In this document: piece after piece, positions 24,500 to 33,780 of the stretch | How the letters are laid out: each line of letters opens with the position of its first letter | Position numbering within the stretch: the first letter of the stretch is position 1 | DNA from: JAPHTQ01 sp050288165 | GTDB taxonomy: Bacteria > Pseudomonadota > Gammaproteobacteria > Thiohalomonadales > Thiohalomonadaceae | NCBI GenBank assembly: GCA_050288165.1 | Contig: JBNKDG010000006.1 | Location: forward strand, 1-64,000 | Direction: 5' to 3' | Length of the DNA: 64,000 nucleotides | The notes under the pieces: model-generated | The model's input: only the letters and a program-made list of their open reading frames with translations | Databases searched by the model: none | Told to the model about the DNA's origin: nothing | Translations under genes and position numbers: made by a program

Positions 24500-27205
24500 A
24501 TGGATATGCAAGAGAACAGGAACAACTGGCATAGCCTTGATCACAGGAGTGTTCTCTCTGCATTTGAAAGCACAACGGCCGGACTGAGTGATGAGGAAGT
24601 GCAACTGCGGTTACAGCGGTATGGCCCGAATCGACTGACCCCCCCAAAAAAGAAGAGCGCCTTTATGCGCTTCCTGAATCAGTTCAGGGATGTGCTTATT
24701 TACGTGCTGCTGGTTGCGGCGGCGGTGACCTTCGCCCTCGGCCATCTTATCGACACCAGTGTCATCATGCTGGTGGTCTTCATTAACGCCATTATCGCCT
24801 TTATCCAGGAGGGAAAGGCCGAGAAGGCTATGGACGCAATCGGCCGAATGCTTGCCAATTACACCATGGTGCAGCGCACACACGGTGTTGTCACCATTCC
24901 TGCTGAGGAGCTGGTTCCCGGTGATATCGTTTTATTACGCTCCGGCGACCGGGTGCCTGCCGATCTGCGACTATTTCGCGTCAAGAATCTGCGCATCGAT
25001 GAGGCATTGCTGACCGGTGAGTCGGACGCATCGCACAAGGATACCCTGGAGGTTGCAGCGGAAAGTACGGTTGGTGACAGAATATGCATGGCCTATTCCG
25101 GTACCTTTGTCACCTACGGCCAGGGGCAGGGCATCGTTGTGGCCACGGGAGACGATACCGAAATAGGGCGTATCAGCGGAATGCTTGGCGGGATCCAGAC
25201 GCTGACCACTCCCCTGCTCCGTCAAACGGCCGATTTTGCCGCCAAGCTGAGTATCGCCATCGTCGCGGTTGCCGCCCTTACTTCGGCTTTTGGCGTGCTG
25301 GTCCATCACTACACCGCCACCGAGATGTTTCTTGCCGCCGTAGGCCTGGCGGTAGCGGCGATCCCTGAAGGCTTGCCGGCAATAATGACTATTACCCTGG
25401 CCATCGGTGTGCAGAAGATGGCGCATCGCAACGCCATCATTCGCCGTCTGCCTGCAGTGGAAACCCTTGGTTCTGTCACCACTATCTGCTCCGATAAAAC
25501 AGGCACCTTAACCAAAAGCGAAATGACCGCCGTTGCGGTGACTACGGGCGGTGGCAGCTATAGAGTCAGTGGTGAAGGCTATGATCCACACGGCGGTTTT
25601 GTAGATAGTGATGGTGTGATTCAGGAGAATCTGGATGCACACCCTGCCCTGCGTGAGCTCTGTCGTGCGGCGATGCTCTGCAACGATTCATCCCTTAGAG
25701 AGAAGAATGGTATCTGGACAGTACAGGGCGATCCCACGGAAGCCGCCCTGCTGACCCTTGGCATGAAGGCTGGGCTGGATATCGACTTTCAGAAGGAGCT
25801 CTGGCCCCGCACTGATGTGATTCCTTTTGAGTCGGAACACAAATTCATGGCCACCCTGCACCATGACCATGCCGGACATGGCTTCATCTATGTCAAGGGC
25901 GCACCGGAAAAGGTGTTGGAGATGTGCCGCTACCAGCGCAAACGGGGCGAGGATGTACTGCTGGACAGGAGCTACTGGCATACCAACATAGAAACGATGG
26001 CCGATCTGGGACAACGATTGATGGCGATCGCCATCAGGCCGGCAACGAAGGAACAGCAGACGCTGAATTATGGCGATATCGCCGATGGTCTCTCCCTGCT
26101 CGGTGTGATCGGTATCATGGACCCACCGCGCCAGGAGGCAAAGGCCGCCATTGCTGCCTGTCATAACGCTGGCATTGCGGTAAAGATGATTACGGGTGAT
26201 CACGACGTTACCGCTCGCGCTATCGCCAGGGATCTCGGTCTGGTGACAAACAACGGTGTGGTTACCGGCGCACAGATCGATGCCGCTGATGATGCAGCAT
26301 TGCAGCACCTGGTTGTCAAATCCAACGTCTTTGCCCGCACCACCCCGGAACACAAGCTACGTCTGGTGAAGGCTCTGCAGGCAAATGGTGATGTGGTGGC
26401 GATGACCGGCGACGGGGTCAATGATGCCCCGGCCCTGAAACGGGCGGATGTCGGTGTAGCAATGGGCAAGAAAGGCACAGAAGTGGCACGCGAAGCGGCA
26501 GAGATGGTGCTGACCGACGACAACTTCGCCTCCATCGTCGATGCGGTGCATGAAGGGCGCACAGTTTATGACAATCTGAAGAAATCCATCCTCTTTATCC
26601 TGCCCACCAATGGTGGTGAGGCGTTGACCATTATCGCCGCTATCATCATGGGGAAAATGCTGCCCATTACCGCAGCACAAATTCTCTGGATAAACATGAT
26701 CACCGCAGTCACCCTGGCGCTCGCTTTGGCCTTTGAACCTGCGGAACGCAACATCATGCAACGCAAACCGAGAGATGCAGACGAACCGCTGTTATCGGGC
26801 TTTCTTGTCTGGCGCATCGTGTTCGTCTCTATCATTCTGGTGAGCGGAACATTCGGCATGTTTCTCTGGCACAGACTGCATGGTGCCCCCATTGAAGAGG
26901 CGCGTACTGTCGCGGTGAACACCCTGGTGGTGTTCGAGATCTTTTATCTATTCAGCGCCCGTCACCTCACCTCATCATCACTGAACAGAGAAGGGCTGTT
27001 CGGTAACAGCTACGCCCTGCTCGCCTGTGCAGTGCTGATTGTTATGCAACTCGCCTTTACCTATGCACCACCGATGCAGAAACTGTTTAATACGGTTCCC
27101 CTGGATGCGACAAGCTGGATCGAGATCACCATCATTGCCTCATCGGTACTGTTTCTGGTGGAGCTGGAGAAGTGGTGGCTGAGATATCGTTTAAGGAGAA
27201 AATAA
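24500..27205 (+). CDS. P2-type cation-transporting P-type ATPase
   Basis: A 901-residue membrane pump (the ATG at 24506 is an alternative start). It has the actuator motif LLTGESDASHK, the phosphorylation motif CSDKTGTLTKSEM and the hinge motif MTGDGVNDAPALKRADV. The transmembrane segment 4 motif AAIPEGLPAIMT is typical of P2 (SERCA/PMR1-like) ATPases. In segment 5 the NGGEAL sequence keeps the Asn and Glu of Ca2+ pumps, but segment 6 reads WINMITAVTLALALAFEP, with Ala where Ca2+ pumps have Asp. The ion may therefore be other than Ca2+. An N-terminal cation ATPase domain and about ten membrane helices are present. A possible leader peptide precedes the gene. Confidence 0.92.
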   Translation: MDMQENRNNWHSLDHRSVLSAFESTTAGLSDEEVQLRLQRYGPNRLTPPKKKSAFMRFLNQFRDVLIYVLLVAAAVTFALGHLIDTSVIMLVVFINAIIAFIQEGKAEKAMDAIGRMLANYTMVQRTHGVVTIPAEELVPGDIVLLRSGDRVPADLRLFRVKNLRIDEALLTGESDASHKDTLEVAAESTVGDRICMAYSGTFVTYGQGQGIVVATGDDTEIGRISGMLGGIQTLTTPLLRQTADFAAKLSIAIVAVAALTSAFGVLVHHYTATEMFLAAVGLAVAAIPEGLPAIMTITLAIGVQKMAHRNAIIRRLPAVETLGSVTTICSDKTGTLTKSEMTAVAVTTGGGSYRVSGEGYDPHGGFVDSDGVIQENLDAHPALRELCRAAMLCNDSSLREKNGIWTVQGDPTEAALLTLGMKAGLDIDFQKELWPRTDVIPFESEHKFMATLHHDHAGHGFIYVKGAPEKVLEMCRYQRKRGEDVLLDRSYWHTNIETMADLGQRLMAIAIRPATKEQQTLNYGDIADGLSLLGVIGIMDPPRQEAKAAIAACHNAGIAVKMITGDHDVTARAIARDLGLVTNNGVVTGAQIDAADDAALQHLVVKSNVFARTTPEHKLRLVKALQANGDVVAMTGDGVNDAPALKRADVGVAMGKKGTEVAREAAEMVLTDDNFASIVDAVHEGRTVYDNLKKSILFILPTNGGEALTIIAAIIMGKMLPITAAQILWINMITAVTLALALAFEPAERNIMQRKPRDADEPLLSGFLVWRIVFVSIILVSGTFGMFLWHRLHGAPIEEARTVAVNTLVVFEIFYLFSARHLTSSSLNREGLFGNSYALLACAVLIVMQLAFTYAPPMQKLFNTVPLDATSWIEITIIASSVLFLVELEKWWLRYRLRRK

Positions 27206-27214
27206 GGGCCACCG

Positions 27215-27598
27215 TCAGGCGGCCTGGACCGGAATGGTGTTGGCGGTGCGGATGACCTGGTTGTGCTCCTCGAGATAAACCAACGAAGGCTTGAAGGTTG
27301 CTAACTCCTGTTGGCTTAAACCAACGTAGGCGCAGATGATGATGATATCGCCGGGGGACGCCTTGTGTGCTGCGGCACCATTGACCGAGATGACACCTGA
27401 GCCCTCTTCCGCGCGGATTGCATAGGTGGTGAAGCGTTCGCCATTGCTGACGTTGTAGATCTGGATATGCTCATATTCACGGATGCCTGACAGCTCCAGC
27501 AGTTTACCGTCGATAGCGCATGAGCCCTCGTACTCCAGTTCCGAGTGGGTCACCCGGGCGCGATGCAGTTTTGCTTTGAGCATGGTGGTATACAACAT
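27215..27598 (-). CDS. panD: Aspartate 1-decarboxylase (pyruvoyl enzyme)
   Basis: A 127-residue proenzyme starting MLYTTMLKAKLHRARVTHSE. The self-cleavage site is in YEGSCAIDG: cleavage between Gly and Ser yields the pyruvoyl cofactor. NGAAAHKASPGDIIIICAYV is the conserved core of the alpha chain. It makes beta-alanine for pantothenate and CoA. It lies 33 bases downstream of degV on the same strand, and its 3' end converges with the ATPase gene nine bases away. Confidence 0.97.
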   Translation of the reverse strand: MLYTTMLKAKLHRARVTHSELEYEGSCAIDGKLLELSGIREYEHIQIYNVSNGERFTTYAIRAEEGSGVISVNGAAAHKASPGDIIIICAYVGLSQQELATFKPSLVYLEEHNQVIRTANTIPVQAA

Positions 27599-27630
27599 TA
27601 GAAGCTCTACCTCGTTAAAGCAGTCGTGAC

Positions 27631-28554
27631 TCAGGATGCATAGGCGAGCGAGATGGCGCCAGGTCCTACATTCAATCCGGCGGTTGTGCTCATGACCGAT
27701 TCCAGTACATCGACGCCCTTGCTGGCGGCATAAGCACGAAATTCGCGAATCAATCTATTCTCTCCCATGACCTTTGGGTCACCGGCATAACTCATCACGA
27801 CCGTATTGCTTTTCAGGCCTGCGTCTATGGCATCGGTTGCGATTTCCAGCAGTTTCTCAAGTGCGGCATCAAATCCCCGTGCGGTGGCTAACGCGCCGCT
27901 ATCACCCTGATGCATATGGATGACCGGTTTGATGTTAAGCAGTGTACCAGCCTGATAACTAAGCCAGCTGACACTGTTCTCACCTTTTTGTCTGGCGCGT
28001 TCACGCACGTAGAAGAGGTCATTCGGCACCAGATAGGCGTGAATATGCTCACTGAATTCATCGGCGCGACGGCAGAGTTCGTTGAAATCCAGTTCTTCCT
28101 TCTCTAGCAGCTTGACCATTTCGTGTACCAGGACGCCCTGCCCGGTAAACATAGTTTTACTGTCATGTACGCGCAGCAGCACGGAACCGCCAATATTCTC
28201 CTGCCGACGCTGTTGTATCAGCGCGTTTAGTAGCGGCAATTGGGCTTTTGTGGCATGCTCAAAAACCTTGCTGCGCGTGCTGGTAACAGTGACGATCAAT
28301 AGACGGTCGAACTGGTTTGCATGCTCCAGCAATGATTCGATAATTTGCTCGGTCTCGGGTGGCGCTGTACTGGCTGTCTGTTTACGATTTTTGGCGTAGT
28401 GCTCGTAAAACTCGATGGTCGCAGCCGGATCACGCACATCCAACAGATGCTCGTCACCAAGATAGAGATTAATCGGCAACACCAGTATGCCTTGCTGTTT
28501 GATATAGTCAGCAGGCAAATCACAGGCCGAATCGATTACCACGCCAATACGCAT
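27631..28554 (-). CDS. DegV-family fatty-acid-binding protein
   Basis: About 307 residues from the ATG at 28554 (a GTG at 28557 is adjacent); GGGGGAAA lies upstream. MRIGVVIDSACDLPADYIKQ and the closing TTAGLNVGPGAISLAYA are the two DegV hallmarks, and STAPPETEQ is the lipid-headgroup Ser/Thr motif. Family members bind a fatty acid and, as FakB, present it to a kinase; no FakA gene is visible here. The SRSK-like region VTVTSTRSKVF is present. It is followed by panD. Confidence 0.92.
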   Translation of the reverse strand: MRIGVVIDSACDLPADYIKQQGILVLPINLYLGDEHLLDVRDPAATIEFYEHYAKNRKQTASTAPPETEQIIESLLEHANQFDRLLIVTVTSTRSKVFEHATKAQLPLLNALIQQRRQENIGGSVLLRVHDSKTMFTGQGVLVHEMVKLLEKEELDFNELCRRADEFSEHIHAYLVPNDLFYVRERARQKGENSVSWLSYQAGTLLNIKPVIHMHQGDSGALATARGFDAALEKLLEIATDAIDAGLKSNTVVMSYAGDPKVMGENRLIREFRAYAASKGVDVLESVMSTTAGLNVGPGAISLAYAS

Positions 28555-28613
28555 CACACATTTCCCCCTGTAAATGTATATGGGCTATGGTGCGACAGGG
28601 ACTACCCTTCGCC

Positions 28614-29189
28614 CTACTCTCCCTGTTTGCCCAACATTCCTTCTTTTAAGTCTTCATCTGCTGGCTCATTGCCCAGCCAGATTGCCAGCACGGCCTTTTT
28701 GAAGTCATCGCCTTTTATCGTGCCAAGAAGTTTATCGTTCTTGGTCACCTGAGTGCCTTTGGATGGCACATAATCGATCAATATACGGTCACCCTTCACG
28801 GCACCCTCTGTGAACAACGCATTGAACTGTTTAATGCGATCATCCAGTTTTGTCAGCGAATCCGGAGACTGATTCTTCTCAAACCCTTCCTGCCAGGCCG
28901 CTATCAGTTTTTCACCGGAGATCTCGTCATAGAGAATGTCCATCTGCACACGGAACGGCCCCGGTTGCACGATGATCTCGGCGGCGTCATGGCTGGGAGC
29001 TGCCAGATAGAGAGAGCCGACATAGATATCGAACCATGCTTTCTCGCGCAGACCCATACCATTCAGTTTCAGGGGTGTGTTGTTGGTAACGGTGATCTGA
29101 TCTTCCACTTCAATTCCAGCCAGTTGACCGGCCTGAGCGGATGAACAGGTAAAAGTTAGTAGTGCTGATAAATACAAAATTCTGTACAT
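28614..29189 (-). CDS. Secreted chalcone-isomerase-like protein
   Basis: A 191-residue protein. Signal peptide MYRILYLSALLTFTCSSAQA, then AGIEVEDQITVTNNTPLKLN and GMGLREKAWFDIYVGSLYL, which match the bacterial chalcone isomerase-like (Chalcone_3) domain. KGTQVTKNDKLLGTIKGDDF and AVLAIWLGNEP follow. The plant enzyme's catalytic residues are not expected; bacterial members are periplasmic and probably bind hydrophobic ligands such as fatty acids. It lies 16 bases downstream of the KAS III gene on the same strand. Confidence 0.88.
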   Translation of the reverse strand: MYRILYLSALLTFTCSSAQAGQLAGIEVEDQITVTNNTPLKLNGMGLREKAWFDIYVGSLYLAAPSHDAAEIIVQPGPFRVQMDILYDEISGEKLIAAWQEGFEKNQSPDSLTKLDDRIKQFNALFTEGAVKGDRILIDYVPSKGTQVTKNDKLLGTIKGDDFKKAVLAIWLGNEPADEDLKEGMLGKQGE

Positions 29190-29205
29190 GGGGCGTCCTC
29201 GCTTC

Positions 29206-30345
29206 TTATAGGTGTTTTACGATAATGCTGCCGGCTGAATAGCCAGCGCCAAACGAACAGATTACACCGATGTCGTTTGATGCCATATCTTTTCTGTGCC
29301 TATGGAATGCAATAATGGAACCGGCAGAACTGGTGTTGGCGTACTCATTCAGTATCACTGGTGCCTCATCAGCCGTGGCGTCACGCCCCAGGACTTTCTT
29401 GGCAATCAAATGATTCATGCTTAGATTGGCCTGATGCAGCCACATGCGTTTCAGCTCGTCCAACTCGATGGCTTCATCGGCAAGGTGAGTGGTGATCATC
29501 TCAGCCACCATGGGTACCACCTCTTTGAATACCTTACGACCGTTCTGGCGAAATAGTTTGTCTCTGGTATTCGCGCCACTCTCATCACAACGGTTGAGAT
29601 AGCCGAAATTGTTGCGAATATTGTTGGAGAATTGGGTTTGCAGTCGGGTACTGACAATTTCCCAATTATCGTTGCTTTTGCTGCTCTCCACAGCCTCCAC
29701 TACGATTGCCGTGCAAGCATCGCCAAATATAAAGTGGCAATCGCGGTCCTGCCAGGCAACGTGTCCGGAACAGATTTCCGGGTTTACTATCAATACTGAT
29801 TTGGCCGAGCCAGACAAAATCGCATCTCGTGCGGTTTGCAGGGCGAAGGTTGCGGAAGAACATGCCACATTCATATCAAAGGCGAAGCCCTGAATGCCCA
29901 TGGCATTTTGAATTTCGATAGAAATGGCCGGATAGGCGCGTTGTGGGTTGGAACAGGCCACGATAACCGCATCTATATCGGATGCGCTCTTATTGGCCTG
30001 CGCCATCGCTTCGGTTGCAGCGTTTACCGCCATCTCGCATTGAATTGACTGTTCGTCATCGCCGCGTTCCGGTATGGACGGGCATAGACGTGCAGGATCC
30101 AGTATCCCGGACTTATTTACTACGTGGCGTTTCTCAATGCCGGACGCTTTTACAATGAACTCCACGCTGGAATATGCCAGGGGTTCGAGTTCACCACGGG
30201 CAATCGCCTGTTCGTTTTCCCGGTTGAAGTTGTCCACGTATTGATTGAAGGATTCAACCAGTTCCGCGTTACTGATGGTTTCCGGAGCGGTAAACAATCC
30301 GGTGCCACTGATAACCACTTTGGGTGTTTGCGAAGATTGCGACAC
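29206..30345 (-). CDS. Beta-ketoacyl-ACP synthase III-family enzyme
   Basis: A 379-residue thiolase-fold condensing enzyme. The Cys-His-Asn triad is complete: NVACSSATFAL, WLHQANLSMNH and NEYANTSSAGSI. The C-terminus GVICSFGAGYSAGSIIVKHL is the typical glycine-rich end. It is about 50 residues longer than FabH, with an N-terminal region FNQYVDNFNRENEQAIARGE. It condenses an acyl-CoA with malonyl-ACP or a related extender; the specific product is unknown. GAGG stands before the ATG. A terminator separates it from the upstream FadL-type gene. Confidence 0.9.
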   Translation of the reverse strand: MSQSSQTPKVVISGTGLFTAPETISNAELVESFNQYVDNFNRENEQAIARGELEPLAYSSVEFIVKASGIEKRHVVNKSGILDPARLCPSIPERGDDEQSIQCEMAVNAATEAMAQANKSASDIDAVIVACSNPQRAYPAISIEIQNAMGIQGFAFDMNVACSSATFALQTARDAILSGSAKSVLIVNPEICSGHVAWQDRDCHFIFGDACTAIVVEAVESSKSNDNWEIVSTRLQTQFSNNIRNNFGYLNRCDESGANTRDKLFRQNGRKVFKEVVPMVAEMITTHLADEAIELDELKRMWLHQANLSMNHLIAKKVLGRDATADEAPVILNEYANTSSAGSIIAFHRHRKDMASNDIGVICSFGAGYSAGSIIVKHL

Positions 30346-30377
30346 AGATGACCTCCGGGTCCTGGTTTATAAAAGTG

Positions 30378-30410
30378 GGCCGGATGCAAATATCATCTGC
30401 ATCCGGCCTG
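30378..30410 (-). terminator. Terminator downstream of the FadL-type gene
   Basis: GGCCGGATGCA, 9-base loop, TGCATCCGGCC: an 11-pair perfect stem. On the minus strand it is followed by CACTTTTAT, a weak T-run. It starts within ten bases of the FadL-type stop codon. Confidence 0.8.
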
Positions 30411-30415
30411 GCCGG

Positions 30416-31780
30416 TTAGAAGTTCCAAACAACACCGACGGAAGCGATGTTCACATCGGAGTCGTAGGTGCCTGTCAGGTTATAGCCAGATGAGGTGGTT
30501 GCATCGATATTGGTCTTGGCAACGAAGAGATGTGCCAGGGCGAAATCGACCGTCATCGCCGGAGATGCCTGATAGGATGCACCTACTGCCAGCCATTTTC
30601 TATCATTGCCAGGGATGCGTGGTGTTCTATCCTGGGCGTTCTTGATAGGTGTTTGATCGTAGGCAACGCCGCCGCGGCAGACCCATTGCGCGTTGGCGTG
30701 GTAGTTGAAACCGACTGAGACCTTATAGGTGTCTCGCCAGTTCTCCGGTTGTACGGAATCAGCTAATGAACTATCAAACTCAATCCGCAGTTCGTCGAAG
30801 CTGCTCCATCCAGTCCAGGTGACGTCGGCCATCATTTCCCATTCAGGTGTCACCAGGCTGGTCATACTCAGGGAGAGAGTAGCCGGCAAGTTTACCGATG
30901 CGGTGGCGCCTGTATCGGCCAATACTGAGCCCAGAACAGCTTGTGCTGTTGCATTAGGCGCGGTGAAGTCCGCCGTACCAGTCAGTTTCTGTTTAACCTC
31001 TGAGCGGTAGGCAACACCAATGCGTGTCTCCTGATTCAAATCATAGAGGAGACCCAGGTTGAAGCCATAGCTCCAGTTATCACCGTCGACAGCAACTGTG
31101 CCATCCGTTGCAGTAGAACCGGGAGTATCCAATACGAGGGTTGCACAGTTAATTGGTGCACCTTGTGCAGCGGCTTGTAGACAAGCGGCACTGTAATCCA
31201 CTGCGTTGGTGAGCGTAGCGCTTGCACGCATATAGTTAATACCTGCGCCCAGCGACAGTTTGTCATTGACTTTATAGGCAATGGACGGATTGATATTGAG
31301 AGTTTTAAGGTCTGATTTTATAGCGTGATAACGCCCTACCCAGCCGCTGTCGTACTCGGTTTTTAGACCGAATGGTGCACCGACACCCAGACCGAGTACT
31401 ATCTGTTCATTTAGCTCATGGACGTAGTAAAAGCTGGGGACAAGTGCGCCGCTACTGGCATCACCGCCATTACTGCCACTGATGGCAGTACCGCCTAACG
31501 CCGGGGCAAGTGTTGCATCACCAGAAAACTTGGCTGACGGAACGATGTAATGCGCTCCAGCAACCACCTGGTCACCTTTTAGACGTGTCATACCAGCCGG
31601 ATTAAAAAAGATAGTGGAAGCATCTTCGGCAGAGGCTGCACCGCCAGAAATAGCACTGCCAACCTGCTTAACGCTCTGCTCTACCAGTGCAAAACCCGAT
31701 GCACTGGCCTCACCAGCCCCCAACGCGGCACCAGCAACGACCAGCGATGCTATCGCTGAATTGATTTTTGTTTTACCCAT
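30416..31780 (-). CDS. FadL/OMPP1-type outer-membrane long-chain fatty acid porin
   Basis: 454 residues from the ATG at 31780, with AAGGGGA eight bases upstream; the frame extends to 31804. Signal peptide MGKTKINSAIASLVVAGAAL ends near ASA-SGFAL. GFALVEQSVKQVGSAISGGA and AEDASTIFFNPAGMTRLKGD are the N-terminal hatch and NPAG motif of FadL. The rest is a beta-barrel ending in aromatic Phe (GVVWNF). It imports hydrophobic compounds, which fits the downstream fatty-acid genes. It sits 176 bp downstream of the acyl-CoA synthetase on the same strand. Confidence 0.94.
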   Translation of the reverse strand: MGKTKINSAIASLVVAGAALGAGEASASGFALVEQSVKQVGSAISGGAASAEDASTIFFNPAGMTRLKGDQVVAGAHYIVPSAKFSGDATLAPALGGTAISGSNGGDASSGALVPSFYYVHELNEQIVLGLGVGAPFGLKTEYDSGWVGRYHAIKSDLKTLNINPSIAYKVNDKLSLGAGINYMRASATLTNAVDYSAACLQAAAQGAPINCATLVLDTPGSTATDGTVAVDGDNWSYGFNLGLLYDLNQETRIGVAYRSEVKQKLTGTADFTAPNATAQAVLGSVLADTGATASVNLPATLSLSMTSLVTPEWEMMADVTWTGWSSFDELRIEFDSSLADSVQPENWRDTYKVSVGFNYHANAQWVCRGGVAYDQTPIKNAQDRTPRIPGNDRKWLAVGASYQASPAMTVDFALAHLFVAKTNIDATTSSGYNLTGTYDSDVNIASVGVVWNF

Positions 31781-31830
31781 ATTATTTCCCCTTTGGTGTA
31801 TCAATTATTGATTTAATCGTCCGGTATTGC

Positions 31831-31844
31831 AGGACGATCGTCCT
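31831..31844. promoter_or_regulatory. Perfect palindrome upstream of the FadL-type gene
   Basis: AGGACGATCGTCCT, a 14-bp perfect palindrome, about 50 bp upstream of the FadL-type start. Part of it repeats inverted at 31816-31822 (ATCGTCC). It could be an operator for a TetR-like regulator or part of a hairpin. No matching regulator is visible. Confidence 0.3.
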
Positions 31845-31956
31845 ACTACCAATCGGCGCCACACAGTGTTTTATCCTGCGTGACACCTTACTGCTCGTAA
31901 TAGCCCAAACAAGCTGGCTGCAAAATCTGCTGTGTTTTTTTTTGCGGATATTTCGC

Positions 31957-33765
31957 TTAATGTCCCGAGTAGAGGTTTGCTACCGGCGTTTCCAGTCTCT
32001 TCATTACCTGGGCGCGTTTTAATTTATGGGTCGGTGTTATTAAACCATTCTCGATCGACCAGGGCTCGAAGCTCAGATGAACGCGCAATATGCGCGCATA
32101 GCCGGGAAACATCTTGATCTGCTCTGCGATTCTGGCGAGTACCGTCTCTTCCACCTCAGGAAGTTGCAATACGTTTGGTTGATTCGGGTCGACACCGATA
32201 GACGGTGCGAACTGCTTCCAGTACTCAGGCTCCAGGATGCAGATGGCTGAAAGGTAGGGTCGCTGTTCACCGATGACCATTACCTGTTCGATCAGCGGAT
32301 CCATGGTGATCGCCATTTCCATATCGACTGGAGAGACCTTTTCACCGTTACTGAGAACGATGATCTCCTTGATCCGACCGGTGATAAAAATATGTCCGGA
32401 CTCATCAATGCGCGCCTTATCGCCGGTATGCAACCAACCGTCTTTATCGAGCACACGGCCGTTGGCATCCTGGTTGTTCCAGTAGCCGAGCATGACATTC
32501 GGTCCGCGGGCCAGTAGTTCGTCGTTCTCTGCAATTTTGACTTCTACACCTTCAAGCAACAGACCGACACTTTCCGGTACGTTGTTGTCTGGTCGGTTGC
32601 AACTGATCACCGGCGAGGTTTCGGTTAAACCGTAGCCATTCAAGATGGGGACACCTAATCCGACAAACACTCGCGCAATCTTCGGCACTAACGCAGCCCC
32701 GCCACTCACGGCAACGCGTAAGCGCCCACCAAGACGTTCGTTGATCTTGCGTGCCACAAGGCGATCCAGTAGTGGCCACAACAGCAGTGAGGGTTCCCAT
32801 TTGCCTCGTCCCTGAAGATACAGAAAACGTTTCCATCCAATGTTTACCGCGAGATCGAATAGTCGCTTGGCGGCTGGTCCCTTCTCTTCCAGCCCAGCCA
32901 TGACTTTGGCATAAACGCGTTCGTAGATACGCGGTACGCTAATCAGGGTAGTTGGACGAATAATTTGTAGATCTTCTGCCAGTTGGGTGATGGAGCGGGC
33001 GTAGGCGATTGTCATGCCGACCATCACGGAGAAGTAGTAACCGAGGGTCCGTTCCAGGGTATGTGAGAGAGGAAGGAATGAAAGATTGATGTCCGATTCA
33101 CCCAGGTCGACCACACGTGCTCCGGCCTCCGCATTACTTAGCATATTGCGGTGACTCAGCATTACCCCTTTCGGGAAACCGGTGGTACCGGAGGTGTAGA
33201 CAATGGAGGCGAGATCGTCGCTTTTCGCTTCGGAGGTGCGTAAAGTTCCGCCCTCCTTCGGCAACCAATCGTCCAGCAACGTTACTCTGGGATCGCTAAT
33301 CGCTCTGCTAACCGGCTTTACCAGGACGATGCGCTGTACGTCTGGCATCGCAGGTAGTTCTGGTTCAATTCGGTCCCACTCCTCCTGATCACCAATGACC
33401 AGCAGCTTACTACCCGAATCGCGCAGGATGTAGGATACGTTACCGCCGCGATCATCGGCATAGATTGGCACGGTTACCAGTCCGAGTGCCAACGCCGCCT
33501 GATCGAACATGACCCACTTGGCGCAGTTACGCATCATCACCGCGACGCGATCGCCTGGTGAAAAATCTTCCTGCAGCATCGCGTCCTGCCAGCGTGCGAC
33601 CTGTATGGCCATTTGTGACCAGGTCAGGTCCTGCCAACTCTCATCGTCGCAATCGAAGTAGCGGAATCCGACAGCATCCGGGGTGCGTTCCACGCGACGT
33701 TGAAACAGTCCCCCCAGGGTGACGGCTTCCTCAGTCGTGATATAACGTGGATTGTTATTCGTCAT
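31957..33765 (-). CDS. Long-chain acyl-CoA synthetase (AMP-binding)
   Basis: A 602-residue ANL-superfamily enzyme. The P-loop is YTSGTTGFPKGVMLSHRN, followed by the adenylation motif NGYGLTETSPVIS and the hinge TGDKARIDESGHIFITGR. The C-terminal KIPSK-type Lys region is in SNGEKVSP. It activates long-chain fatty acids to acyl-CoA, feeding the downstream beta-oxidation enzymes. The length matches the FadD15/ACSL-like group rather than the ~560-residue E. coli FadD. It is preceded 15 bases upstream by the SDR gene. Confidence 0.93.
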   Translation of the reverse strand: MTNNNPRYITTEEAVTLGGLFQRRVERTPDAVGFRYFDCDDESWQDLTWSQMAIQVARWQDAMLQEDFSPGDRVAVMMRNCAKWVMFDQAALALGLVTVPIYADDRGGNVSYILRDSGSKLLVIGDQEEWDRIEPELPAMPDVQRIVLVKPVSRAISDPRVTLLDDWLPKEGGTLRTSEAKSDDLASIVYTSGTTGFPKGVMLSHRNMLSNAEAGARVVDLGESDINLSFLPLSHTLERTLGYYFSVMVGMTIAYARSITQLAEDLQIIRPTTLISVPRIYERVYAKVMAGLEEKGPAAKRLFDLAVNIGWKRFLYLQGRGKWEPSLLLWPLLDRLVARKINERLGGRLRVAVSGGAALVPKIARVFVGLGVPILNGYGLTETSPVISCNRPDNNVPESVGLLLEGVEVKIAENDELLARGPNVMLGYWNNQDANGRVLDKDGWLHTGDKARIDESGHIFITGRIKEIIVLSNGEKVSPVDMEMAITMDPLIEQVMVIGEQRPYLSAICILEPEYWKQFAPSIGVDPNQPNVLQLPEVEETVLARIAEQIKMFPGYARILRVHLSFEPWSIENGLITPTHKLKRAQVMKRLETPVANLYSGH

Positions 33766-33780
33766 CGGCTCGCCCCATCG

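Noticed and set aside
24500..27205. Calcium-pump identity of the P-type ATPase
   Set aside because: The PEGLP motif and segment 5 Glu suggest it, but the segment 6 Asp of Ca2+ pumps is Ala (ITAVT), so only a general cation pump was called.
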